DNA of 19,307 bases. Source: Bacteroidota bacterium (GTDB lineage: Bacteria > Bacteroidota > Bacteroidia > Bacteroidales > Prolixibacteraceae). A program made the position numbers and the translations under genes. The stretch is taken from contig JABMPI010000576.1 of NCBI GenBank assembly GCA_013203755.1, positions 1-19,307 on the forward strand. The letters are read 5' to 3'. Positions 8,695-15,383 of the stretch are shown here, piece after piece (the first letter of the stretch is position 1; every line of letters begins with the position of its first letter). The notes beneath the pieces are model-generated. The model was not told the DNA's origin and made no database searches. It was given only the letters and a program-made list of their open reading frames with translations.

Positions 8695-10332
8695 ATGCAT
8701 ATTAAAAATCTCATTTTGTTACTGATAGCTGCACTTCAATTGATTGGTTGTGGGGTATCAGAAAAATATGAAAAACAAAAAAAGCAGCCCAATATTGTAA
8801 TAATTATGGCCGATGATTTAGGATATTCAGACATTGGCTGCTATGGAGGAGAAATTCAAACTCCAAACTTAGATGATTTGGCTGAAAATGGCATCCGTTT
8901 CACTCAGTTTTATAATGCATCAAGATGTTGTCCAACCCGGGCTTCTTTATTAACCGGAAAATACCCGCACCAGGTGGGCTTGGCAAGAAACGGTCAAACA
9001 TTATCCAGAAATGCAGCAACAATTGCTGAAATCCTCAAAGAAAACGGATACCATACCGGAATGGCCGGGAAATGGCATTTATCGCGAACTCAACAACTGG
9101 ATGACAACCAGGAACAACTGCTTTGGCTTTCGCACAGAAAAGACAGCAGCATTTTTGCTCCGCTGGAATCGTATCCCAGTAATCGTGGTTTTGAGGAACA
9201 CTGGGGCGTAATTTGGGGAGTGGTAAATTATTTCGATCCGTTTAGTCTGGTTCATAACCAAAACCAGATAAAAGAGATTCCAGATGATTTTTACATGACC
9301 GACTTTATCACTGATAAAAGTATTGATATGGTGGAGCAATTTAGTGATGATGATAAACCATTTTTCCTGTACGTGGCTCATACAGCACCGCACTGGCCAC
9401 TTCACGCCCTTCCCGAAGACATTGAAAAATACAAAGGTTTATACGATGGCGGTTGGGATAAATTACGTGAACAGCGTTACAAAGGTCTGATTGAGCAAGG
9501 TTTGTTTGACCCAAAAACAGCTTCACTCGCAGCAAACGAATCTGGTAGTTTATGGGAAGATTGTACTGAAAAGGAATGGGAGGCAAAACACATGGAAGCT
9601 CATGCTGCTATGGTTGACCGAATGGATCAGGGAATTGGTCGTTTAATTGAAAAGCTAAAGGAAACCGGTAAATTTGAAAATACATTAATACTATTTCTTG
9701 CCGATAATGGAGCTTCTCCTGAAAGAGGTTATAAACCTGGTTTCGACCGTCCGGGACAAACCCGCGAAGGGAAAGAAATTATCTATCCACACCAAAAATA
9801 TGACCGCCCGGGTGATGAACTTACCTGGGGATATCTCGGCACTGCCTGGGTTGGTGCTGTAAATGCACCTTTTCGTTACTGGAAAAAAGAATCGTTCGAA
9901 GGTGGAAACTGTACGCCATTTATTGTCCATTGGCCGGACGGATTAAAAGGGATGGAAAATACCATCAACAATGGAGTTGGGCATGTAATTGATATTCTGC
10001 CAACCTGTTTAGAATTGGCAGGAGCTGAGTATCCCTCAGAAATTAATAGGTTGAAAACCACACCCGTTGAAGGAAAAAGTATCGTATCACTTTTGAATAA
10101 GCAAATTTCCAATACTCATGACACCTTGTTTTGGGAACATATAGGAGGTCGCGCTCTGCGTATTAACGACTGGAAAATTTCTGCGCTAAAAGGGGGGAAT
10201 TGGGAGTTGTTTAATCTTGCAGCAGACCGAACTGAAACAAATAATCTTGCTACTGAAAATCCTGAGAGAGTAAAGGAAATGGAAGCTGTTTGGGAAGAAA
10301 ATTATAAACGCATTTGGACAAATGGAAATTAG
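8695..10332 (+). CDS. Lipoprotein S1 sulfatase 3 (AtsA-like arylsulfatase)
   Basis: Formylglycine-dependent sulfatase, 545 residues from the ATG chosen here. The frame could open at a TTG at 8653 inside sulfatase 2, but that would bury the leader. From 8695 the protein starts with MHIKNLILLLIAALQ and a lipobox LIGC, predicting signal peptidase II cleavage and lipid anchoring; the other five operon enzymes have type I signals. Active-site elements are NIVIIMADDLGYSDIG, C78-C-P-T-R (SRCCPTRASLLTG), GKWHLS, HTAPHWPLHA and LADNGAS. The long insertion after the last (FDRPGQT, then TWGYLGTAWVGAVNAPFRYWK and EGGNCTPFIVHWP) is characteristic of the larger AtsA-like arylsulfatases and explains the greater length. 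Its last 11 bases overlap the start of sulfatase 4, implying coupled translation. The lipid anchor may keep it at the outer or inner membrane; which one is not decided by sequence. Confidence 0.9.
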   Translation: MHIKNLILLLIAALQLIGCGVSEKYEKQKKQPNIVIIMADDLGYSDIGCYGGEIQTPNLDDLAENGIRFTQFYNASRCCPTRASLLTGKYPHQVGLARNGQTLSRNAATIAEILKENGYHTGMAGKWHLSRTQQLDDNQEQLLWLSHRKDSSIFAPLESYPSNRGFEEHWGVIWGVVNYFDPFSLVHNQNQIKEIPDDFYMTDFITDKSIDMVEQFSDDDKPFFLYVAHTAPHWPLHALPEDIEKYKGLYDGGWDKLREQRYKGLIEQGLFDPKTASLAANESGSLWEDCTEKEWEAKHMEAHAAMVDRMDQGIGRLIEKLKETGKFENTLILFLADNGASPERGYKPGFDRPGQTREGKEIIYPHQKYDRPGDELTWGYLGTAWVGAVNAPFRYWKKESFEGGNCTPFIVHWPDGLKGMENTINNGVGHVIDILPTCLELAGAEYPSEINRLKTTPVEGKSIVSLLNKQISNTHDTLFWEHIGGRALRINDWKISALKGGNWELFNLAADRTETNNLATENPERVKEMEAVWEENYKRIWTNGN

Positions 10333-11758
10333 AAAAAGAAATTTATTTAGAACAGCCTTTATTGCATTATTTGTAATATTGAGTGTGAATGGTTTCGCAA
10401 AAAAGAAAACCAATATCCTGTTCATTTTTATCGATGACATGGGCTATGCCGATTTGGGATGTTTTGGTAACACAAAAGTTCACACGCCAAATATTGACCA
10501 ATTGGCGGAAGAAGGGATTCTGTTCACTCAGTTTTATGTGAATGCACCCATTTGTTCACCATCGAGAGTAGCAGTTACCACCGGACAATTTCCATCACGG
10601 TGGGGAATAACTTCGTACATTAACGGCAGTAAACCAAATAAAGAAAGGGGGATGAAAAATTACCTTTCCGAAGAAGCCCCTTCTGTAGCCCGGAACCTTC
10701 AAAAAGCTGGATACTACACCGCGCACATTGGAAAATGGCACATGGGTGGGGGTCGCGATATTGGCAATGTTCCATACATTACAGAATACGGTTTTGATGA
10801 ATCGGTGACTCAGTTTGAAGGCATTGGAGAGCGCTACCTGGCAACTTACGAAACTTTTGACTATAAGGATGGTACACGTGGTTTGGAGAAACAGTCGGAA
10901 AAATTAGGTAAAGGCGAAATCCATTGGGCAAAAAGAGAAGACTTCACTCAGATTTTTGTGGATAGGACAATTCTGGCAATTGAAAATGCCCAAAAGGAGA
11001 ACAAACCATTTTACATTAATTTGTGGCCCGACGATATTCACACCCCACTTGAACCTCCCTTACATTTGCGCGGGGATTTATCCATGCAAGCGAGATTTTT
11101 TGGGGTGATGCAGGAGATGGACACCCACATGGGACGCTTGTTTGATTACATCCGGAATAACAAAGAGTTAAAAGAAAATACACTCGTCGTTTTTACCAGC
11201 GACAACGGGCCGGACAAAGCGGTAAACAACGCCGGAATTTTACGTGGTTATAAAACCAATTTGTATGAAGGAGGATTTCGTGAACCTTTTATTGCGTGGT
11301 GGCCCAAACGAATTCCAAAAAACAAGGTCGGTACAAAAAATACGAAAACTGTAATGGCGGGAATTGACCTTTCGCTTACTTTTATGGAAATTGCTGGAGC
11401 CGAACCCGATAAAGGTGTTGAATACGATGGTGAATCTATGCTGTCGGCAATTTCAGGTAAAGAGCAACAGAAACGCAGCAAATCCCTGTTCTGGATTCGT
11501 CCTCCTGACCGTCCCGGATATGGCACGGACAACGACCCTGATTTAGCCATTCGAAAAGGAGATTATAAATTGTTAATGGATTTCGATGGTTCAAATGTTC
11601 AACTCTATAATTTGGAAACTGATATTGGGGAAACAAAGAACCTTAAAGATGTTCAGATTGAAAAAGCTGCTGAACTAAAAGAAGAATTAGCAAACTGGTT
11701 TAAAAACTATCCTCACGATATTGATTTGGATAAATATACTTTTGGATCCTTAAAATAA
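10322..11758 (+). CDS. Secreted S1 sulfatase 4
   Basis: Formylglycine-dependent sulfatase, 478 residues. The start ATG at 10322 lies within the end of sulfatase 3 (11-nt overlap), and the next 25 residues form a signal peptide (RTAFIALFVILSVNGFA before KKK). Active-site elements are NILFIFIDDMGYADLG, C78-S-P-S-R (PICSPSRVAVTTG), GKWHMGGG, WPDDIHTPLEPP and FTSDNGPDKA followed by ILRGYKTNLYEGGFREPFI. The motif C-S-P-S-R is the commonest form of the maturation site and differs from the C-S-P-T-R and C-C-P-T-R of its neighbours. All metal ligands expected of the family appear present. It is the last full enzyme of the operon. Pairwise similarity to the other three is confined to the fold motifs, so this is not a recent duplicate. 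The substrate is unknown; a sulfated sugar is inferred from context. Confidence 0.9.
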   Translation: MEIRKRNLFRTAFIALFVILSVNGFAKKKTNILFIFIDDMGYADLGCFGNTKVHTPNIDQLAEEGILFTQFYVNAPICSPSRVAVTTGQFPSRWGITSYINGSKPNKERGMKNYLSEEAPSVARNLQKAGYYTAHIGKWHMGGGRDIGNVPYITEYGFDESVTQFEGIGERYLATYETFDYKDGTRGLEKQSEKLGKGEIHWAKREDFTQIFVDRTILAIENAQKENKPFYINLWPDDIHTPLEPPLHLRGDLSMQARFFGVMQEMDTHMGRLFDYIRNNKELKENTLVVFTSDNGPDKAVNNAGILRGYKTNLYEGGFREPFIAWWPKRIPKNKVGTKNTKTVMAGIDLSLTFMEIAGAEPDKGVEYDGESMLSAISGKEQQKRSKSLFWIRPPDRPGYGTDNDPDLAIRKGDYKLLMDFDGSNVQLYNLETDIGETKNLKDVQIEKAAELKEELANWFKNYPHDIDLDKYTFGSLK

Positions 11759-11800
11759 CCCGGTTCTAATGTTTAATGAGATTAAAATATAGATTACAAA

Positions 11801-11858
11801 ACCTCGGACATTAGACTTCCCTGTCCGACTGCGTCAGCCAGGCGGGGGTCTTCCGACA
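11801..11858. repeat. GC-rich inverted-repeat element
   Basis: A GC-rich block in otherwise AT-rich spacer, 43 nt after the last sulfatase. TCGGACA at 11804-11810 pairs exactly with TGTCCGA at 11822-11828 across an 11-nt loop. GACTTCC in the loop is echoed by GTCTTCC downstream (11848-11854), and a further TTCCGACA follows. The segment GACTGCGTCAGCCAGGCGGG between them has no coding appearance. It looks like a dispersed extragenic palindromic element rather than a gene. No second copy was found in this window, so its repeated nature is inference. Confidence 0.45.
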
Positions 11859-11869
11859 AAAATTAAAAA

Positions 11870-11986
11870 ATGAAACCAACAAAAATCCTTTTATTAATCG
11901 TGCTGTTTAGTAGTCTTTTTGTATCCTGCTCTACCGAAAACCCAAAACAAGCGTGTGGCGAAAAGGAAAAAAATAAATTTTTCTAA
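11870..11986 (+). CDS. Tiny lipoprotein or lipoprotein-leader remnant
   Basis: An ATG-started frame of 38 residues that ends in TAA. MKPTKILLLIVLFSSLFVSC is a textbook lipoprotein signal peptide: two basic residues, a hydrophobic core, and lipobox FVSC with the modified Cys at position 20. Only 18 residues follow (STENPKQACGEKEKNKFF), containing a second cysteine. Leaders of this kind commonly open sulfatase and glycosidase genes in this phylum, so it may be the 5' stub of a lost fifth operon enzyme. Alternatively it is a real micro-lipoprotein expressed at the end of the operon. It directly follows the GC-rich element, consistent with an insertion or deletion event there. The frame is seen; expression is not known. 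Confidence 0.5.
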   Translation: MKPTKILLLIVLFSSLFVSCSTENPKQACGEKEKNKFF

Positions 11987-12081
11987 ACCTTTTTTGCAAT
12001 TAATCGTTTTAAATGTATAAGATGGTATAAAAGTTTACTCACCATAAAAATGGTTTGGTTTTTGGTTTAGTTTAGGTTGAT

Positions 12082-12119
12082 TGAGTAAAGGCTGGTTGCT
12101 GAACCGGCCTTTCCACTCA
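12082..12119 (+). other. Long hairpin, possible structured RNA
   Basis: AAAGGCTGGTT (12087-12097) pairs with AACCGGCCTTT (12102-12112) around a GCTG loop, with one G-U pair. Outside it, TGAGT (12082-12086) pairs with ACTCA (12115-12119) across a two-base CC bulge. This gives a roughly 16-pair stem placed immediately before the terminator hairpin. It may be the 3' part of a small RNA or simply a second stem of the operon's transcription end. Confidence 0.5.
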
Positions 12120-12121
12120 CT

Positions 12122-12154
12122 AAAAAGGATGGTTTTAAAAAAACCATCCTTTTT
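12122..12154. terminator. Bidirectional intrinsic terminator
   Basis: AAAAAGGATGGTTTT (12122-12136) and AAAACCATCCTTTTT (12140-12154) are perfect 15-bp complements with a 3-nt AAA loop. The stem ends in five T on the plus strand and, read from the other side, in five U for the minus strand. It lies between the convergent sulfatase operon and the DUF4395 gene and can serve both. Confidence 0.85.
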
Positions 12155-12215
12155 CTATTATAAAAAAAGCACCTAAAAATGAGTGCGTTCCTAATCGTCA
12201 AATTGTATTAAAAAA

Positions 12216-12653
12216 TTATTTATAAAACGGAAGTATAAAGTACGTGTACATAATACAGCCCATGCGAATTGCCAGTGCAAATTCCAGAGATGCAAAAAAT
12301 ACAAGAATTCCGCCAACTGCTAATGCAGCAATATTAAAATTGAGCAAGGATAATATTGTAATAGCCAAGGTCATTAACAATCCGATGCGGGCTGCAAATA
12401 TTTTAGGTGCTTTGTCAATACTCTTTTTATTAAGATTTAGTGCATTTGCCATTCGATGACTTAAGTAACTTATCGGACTAAACTTAGCCTTTGTAAATGC
12501 TCGGATATAAAAATCGGTCAGTAGAAAAATAAAGAATAGAACAGAGTTGGTTGCAAATCCGGCAACCGCCAGTAGTATTCCCAAAAGTGCATTGAGCCTT
12601 GTCACTTGTTCACTAATTTTTTCATGCGATATTGGGCAAAGTATTTGTTTCAT
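12216..12653 (-). CDS. DUF4395-type small membrane protein
   Basis: Membrane protein of 145 residues from the chosen ATG. It opens with MKQILCPISHEKISEQVTRLNALLG, the cysteine-containing start typical of the DUF4395 family. Then come hydrophobic stretches at about 24-50, 88-105 and 107-127, with the conserved cytoplasmic-type stretch RAFTKAKFSPISYLSHRMA between them. It ends in MGCIMYTYFILPFYK with a second conserved-looking Cys. An upstream ATG at 12680 would add nine residues (MIDFKEIHI). The inner ATG is preferred because AAGGAG lies 9 nt ahead of it and family members begin just before the CPI motif. The paired cysteines hint at a redox or thiol role, which is speculation; the family has no assigned function. 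It is a single gene, divergent from the cyclodeaminase-like gene and convergent with the sulfatase operon. Confidence 0.75.
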   Translation of the reverse strand: MKQILCPISHEKISEQVTRLNALLGILLAVAGFATNSVLFFIFLLTDFYIRAFTKAKFSPISYLSHRMANALNLNKKSIDKAPKIFAARIGLLMTLAITILSLLNFNIAALAVGGILVFFASLEFALAIRMGCIMYTYFILPFYK

Positions 12654-12662
12654 AATATGTAT

Positions 12663-12668
12663 CTCCTT
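12663..12668 (-). promoter_or_regulatory. Shine-Dalgarno site deciding the DUF4395 start
   Basis: On the minus strand AAGGAG stands 9 nt before the ATG at 12653. Strong Shine-Dalgarno sequences are rare in this phylum, and no other gene in the window has one this clear. It favours the inner start over the ATG at 12680, which would place the site inside the coding sequence. Confidence 0.5.
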
Positions 12669-12836
12669 AAAATCAATCATCTAACTAAATTTAAAAATTC
12701 TTTTGTCGTTATATGCAGTCGAAAGTGAGGTATAAACCTTACAAAAAAATAAAAATAGAAGTGAATTTGATTAGTTAGATAATTGTTGTGAGTATATTTA
12801 TACAATCTTAAACGGGAGAAAAAAATTGAATAATAA

Positions 12837-13844
12837 ATGAATAAACTAAAAAAAAGGCAACCCATAATATTGATTAAATCAAGTGAAATCAGAAAACATT
12901 TCACAATGTCTGAAGCTATTGATTCAATGTCTGAAGCATTTACCAGCCTTTCTTCAGGCAAATGTTTTGTCCCTCAACGTTATGTTACTTCACTTGCAGG
13001 AGGTTCATTAACCATGCTACTTAAACCGGTTGCGGTTGATTCAGTTAAAAGAGCTGCTATAAAAGTTTTAACCCAAAAGGAGATGGGAGCAGTTCGGGGA
13101 ATTCCAGCTATTGTTGGAATTGTTTTGGTTTTGGATACTGAAACCGGTGAGATTCTTTCGATGATGGATGGAGAATATTTAACTGCGTTACGAACTGGGG
13201 CAGCCAGCGGTTTAGCAACTAAATATTTTGCAAAAGAAGATGCGAAAACAGTAGCAATATTTGGTTGCGGTGCACAAGGAAAAACGCAATTGGAGGCGGT
13301 TGCTGCAGTACGCGATATTTCAAAAGTGTGGATTTTTGATAAAAACAGAGATTCAGCTGAATCGTTTATTTCTGAGATGAAAACCAAAGTTACTGCCGAA
13401 ATTCATTTTACTGAAAACAAAGATGTTTTAAGTGAATGCGATATAATTTGCACTGCCACAAATGCAGAAGAGCCGCTGTTTTACATAGAGAATTTAAAAG
13501 CTGGAGTTCATATAAATGCGATTGGTTCTTTTAACCCAAATATGCAGGAACTTGATCCGATGATTTTAAAAGCCGCAACAATATTTGTCGACCAGAAAGC
13601 GTCGTGTATTGCTGAAAGTGGCGATTTAATAAAGCCGATAAATGATGGGGTGTTTACAGCTGAACACATTCAGGGAGAGATTGGTGAATTTGCTTTGGGA
13701 AACATTCCCGGGCGCACTTCCGATACGGAAATTACCGTATTTAAAAGTGTTGGCGTTGCCATTCAGGATTTTGTAGTTGCTAACCGAATTTATGAAAAAT
13801 CGTTACAAAATCCTTTCGGTCAGGAAATTTATTTATTTGAATAA
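12837..13844 (+). CDS. Ornithine cyclodeaminase/mu-crystallin family protein
   Basis: NAD(P)-dependent enzyme of 335 residues acting on amino acids or cyclic imines. The family includes ornithine and lysine cyclodeaminases, archaeal-type alanine dehydrogenase and delta-1-pyrroline-2-carboxylate (ketimine) reductases. Visible elements are R48 in VPQRYV, K76 in AAIKVLTQ, the ALRTGAASGLATKYFA stretch with R119, and a Rossmann motif IFGCGAQGKTQLEAV (G143, G145, Q147). D240 in SFNPNMQELDP aligns with the catalytic Asp of bacterial ornithine cyclodeaminase, and the closing FKSVGVAIQDFVVA is diagnostic for the family. Length is normal and no signal peptide is present, so it is cytoplasmic. The gene stands alone and has no proline, hydroxyproline or arginine catabolism genes next to it, so the reaction cannot be fixed; a pyrroline-2-carboxylate reductase role is as plausible as cyclodeaminase. 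It is convergent with ruvC, with 52 nt between the two. Confidence 0.88.
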   Translation: MNKLKKRQPIILIKSSEIRKHFTMSEAIDSMSEAFTSLSSGKCFVPQRYVTSLAGGSLTMLLKPVAVDSVKRAAIKVLTQKEMGAVRGIPAIVGIVLVLDTETGEILSMMDGEYLTALRTGAASGLATKYFAKEDAKTVAIFGCGAQGKTQLEAVAAVRDISKVWIFDKNRDSAESFISEMKTKVTAEIHFTENKDVLSECDIICTATNAEEPLFYIENLKAGVHINAIGSFNPNMQELDPMILKAATIFVDQKASCIAESGDLIKPINDGVFTAEHIQGEIGEFALGNIPGRTSDTEITVFKSVGVAIQDFVVANRIYEKSLQNPFGQEIYLFE

Positions 13845-13896
13845 AGATCCTTTTGCACAATTTAACCATTTTACAAATCGTCTGTCATCAAATAAT

Positions 13897-14448
13897 TTAC
13901 TTCACCTTCCCCGGATTCTTTTTTACAAAGTCGCCCCAGTTTTTATACTCCTTCGATTTTTGAGGTTTACTCAGCTGAATAAAATGACAAATGGCAACTG
14001 CCACTGCATCGGTGGCATCCAACCCCTGGTCTAAATCTTTTAAATGATAAACTTTCTGAAGGAAATAGGCGACTTGCTCTTTGGAAGCCCTCCCCATTCC
14101 GGTAATCGCCTGTTTTACCAACAGCGGCGCGTATTCATGAATAGGTACATCGTGCACCAATGCAGCTGCCATTAACACTCCTTGCCCGCGCCCTAACTTT
14201 AACATCGATTGTACATTTTTCCCGTAAAACGGTGCTTCAATTGCCATCACATCGGGTTGGTACTCTTTTACCAAATGTAGTGCTCTTTCGTGCAAATATT
14301 TGAGGCGCTGATAATGGTCGGAATATTTGCCCGGCGTGATATTTCCCATGTTTAAAATCACAGGTTTCTTATCGCGGATTTCAACCAATCCGTAACCGGT
14401 AACTGTTGTTCCGGGATCGATCCCTAATATTCTAAGTGGTTTCTCCAT
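13897..14448 (-). CDS. ruvC: Crossover junction endodeoxyribonuclease RuvC
   Basis: Holliday junction resolvase that cuts four-way DNA junctions with RuvAB during recombination repair. The 183-residue protein has the RNase H-like fold. Its catalytic acidic residues are D11 in GIDPGTTVTGYG, E71 in AIEAPFYGKN, and D144 and D147 in GLDATDAVAVAICH. The YGKNVQSMLKLGRGQG stretch and TGMGRASKEQV also match the family. Length is slightly above that of the E. coli enzyme owing to a basic tail (KPQKSKEYKNWGDFVKKNPGKVK). It is the last gene of a minus-strand run, 53 nt after the transporter. RuvA and RuvB are not in the window. Confidence 0.97.
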   Translation of the reverse strand: MEKPLRILGIDPGTTVTGYGLVEIRDKKPVILNMGNITPGKYSDHYQRLKYLHERALHLVKEYQPDVMAIEAPFYGKNVQSMLKLGRGQGVLMAAALVHDVPIHEYAPLLVKQAITGMGRASKEQVAYFLQKVYHLKDLDQGLDATDAVAVAICHFIQLSKPQKSKEYKNWGDFVKKNPGKVK

Positions 14449-14460
14449 AAACTAGATTAT

Positions 14461-14513
14461 TCCTACTCTTTCAATTCTCATTACTCTGTACTAAAATCTC
14501 CCTACTCTCTTCT
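14461..14513 (-). repeat. AGAGTA-rich degenerate repeat tract
   Basis: In the transporter-ruvC spacer the minus strand reads as spaced copies of an AGAGTA-like unit: AGAGTAGGGAGA, then TAGTACAGAGTA, then GAAAGAGTAGGA. The middle copy recurs exactly (12 nt, TAGTACAGAGTA) in the lipA-lipB spacer. It is non-coding, low-complexity, purine-rich sequence and probably one of a dispersed family. Confidence 0.4.
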
Positions 14514-15383
14514 GTCTAATTGCTGAACAAATATTCCGGCAACAATAAAAACCAGGCCAATAAAAGTAGTGATGTAAATGGTTTCCTTCAAAATAAAATG
14601 AATAAAAATGAGCGATACAAAAGGAGCCAGAAAAACCAGGTTGCCAATTTTTGCATTGTTGGTGCTTAGTTCCATCGCTTTCAACCATAAAACATAGGTA
14701 ATTCCGGTCTCAAACAATCCGATATAAATTACAGATAAATATGCAGAAGAAGTGTGCAGTTTAAAGTCAGAAAAAAGCAACATTACCACAATCAGATAAA
14801 GCGTACCAAAACAAAAATTCTGAAACAATTTTACAACCTGTTCTCTTTTGTTACGAACATTAAAAATCCAATACAATGCCCAGATTATTGAACTGCCAAT
14901 TGCCAAAGCAACACCAAACCAATTTGTATTTTCAAAGCCATTTATTCCACCCTGCGACGAAATAAAAATGACTCCAATAAAGCTGACAAACAAGGCAACC
15001 AAACTCATCCACCCAATTTTCTGCCCCAGCAGTGGAACCGAAAACAAAACCAATGTAATTGGCCAAACCATATTTAAGGGTTGTGCCAATTGCGCCGGCA
15101 AAAGCGAATATGCTTTAAATAAAATAAGGTAATACAACAAGGGATTCAGCGCACCCAGAAACATGGAATTCAACAAATCTTTTCGGGTTTGCTGAAACAG
15201 AAAATGTATTTTATTTTGAATAACCAGAATTACAAAAAGTACTACAACAGAAACTATGGATGTGTAGAAAATAAGCTGAATAAAATCGAATTCGCGAAGT
15301 GCAATTTTAAAAGCTGTAGCAACCGTCGACCAGAAAAAAACTGCCAGCCCGGCAAACAGATATGCTTTTTTAGTTGATTTCAT
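14502..15383 (-). CDS. EamA/DMT-family transporter
   Basis: Inner-membrane protein of the drug/metabolite transporter superfamily, 293 residues, with ten predicted membrane segments arranged as two EamA repeats (about 5-137 and 150-286). Family traits are the FFWSTVATAFKIAL first helix, the ALNPLLYYLILFKAYSLLPAQLAQPL stretch ending repeat 1, and the WALYWIFN and ETGITYVLWLKAMELST stretches in repeat 2. Such proteins usually export or exchange amino acids or small metabolites; the substrate cannot be inferred. Its start overlaps the 3' end of the TPR gene by 14 nt, indicating translational coupling, and ruvC follows 53 nt downstream. Confidence 0.9.
   Translation of the reverse strand: MKSTKKAYLFAGLAVFFWSTVATAFKIALREFDFIQLIFYTSIVSVVVLFVILVIQNKIHFLFQQTRKDLLNSMFLGALNPLLYYLILFKAYSLLPAQLAQPLNMVWPITLVLFSVPLLGQKIGWMSLVALFVSFIGVIFISSQGGINGFENTNWFGVALAIGSSIIWALYWIFNVRNKREQVVKLFQNFCFGTLYLIVVMLLFSDFKLHTSSAYLSVIYIGLFETGITYVLWLKAMELSTNNAKIGNLVFLAPFVSLIFIHFILKETIYITTFIGLVFIVAGIFVQQLDRRE

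Noticed and set aside
9079..9405. 108-residue minus-strand frame inside sulfatase 3
   Set aside because: Opposite strand of a gene with intact catalytic motifs; composition is unlike a protein under selection.
3100..11758. A classical polysaccharide utilisation locus
   Set aside because: No SusC/SusD pair, hybrid two-component system or sigma/anti-sigma pair is present in the window, so the term is not supported by what is visible.
5831..11758. Recent tandem duplication of one sulfatase gene
   Set aside because: The four proteins share only fold motifs, differ in length, leader and active-site residues, and show no long nucleotide identity.
12766..12800. Promoter TTTG...TATATTTA for the cyclodeaminase-like gene
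   Set aside because: The spacer is 23 nt instead of about 19-21 and the last base of the -7 box does not match, so it was not listed.
12677..12961. 94-residue minus-strand frame across the DUF4395-cyclodeaminase spacer
   Set aside because: It runs antisense into the cyclodeaminase gene, is Phe/Tyr/Ile-rich as expected of translated AT-rich spacer, and would overlap the divergent promoters.
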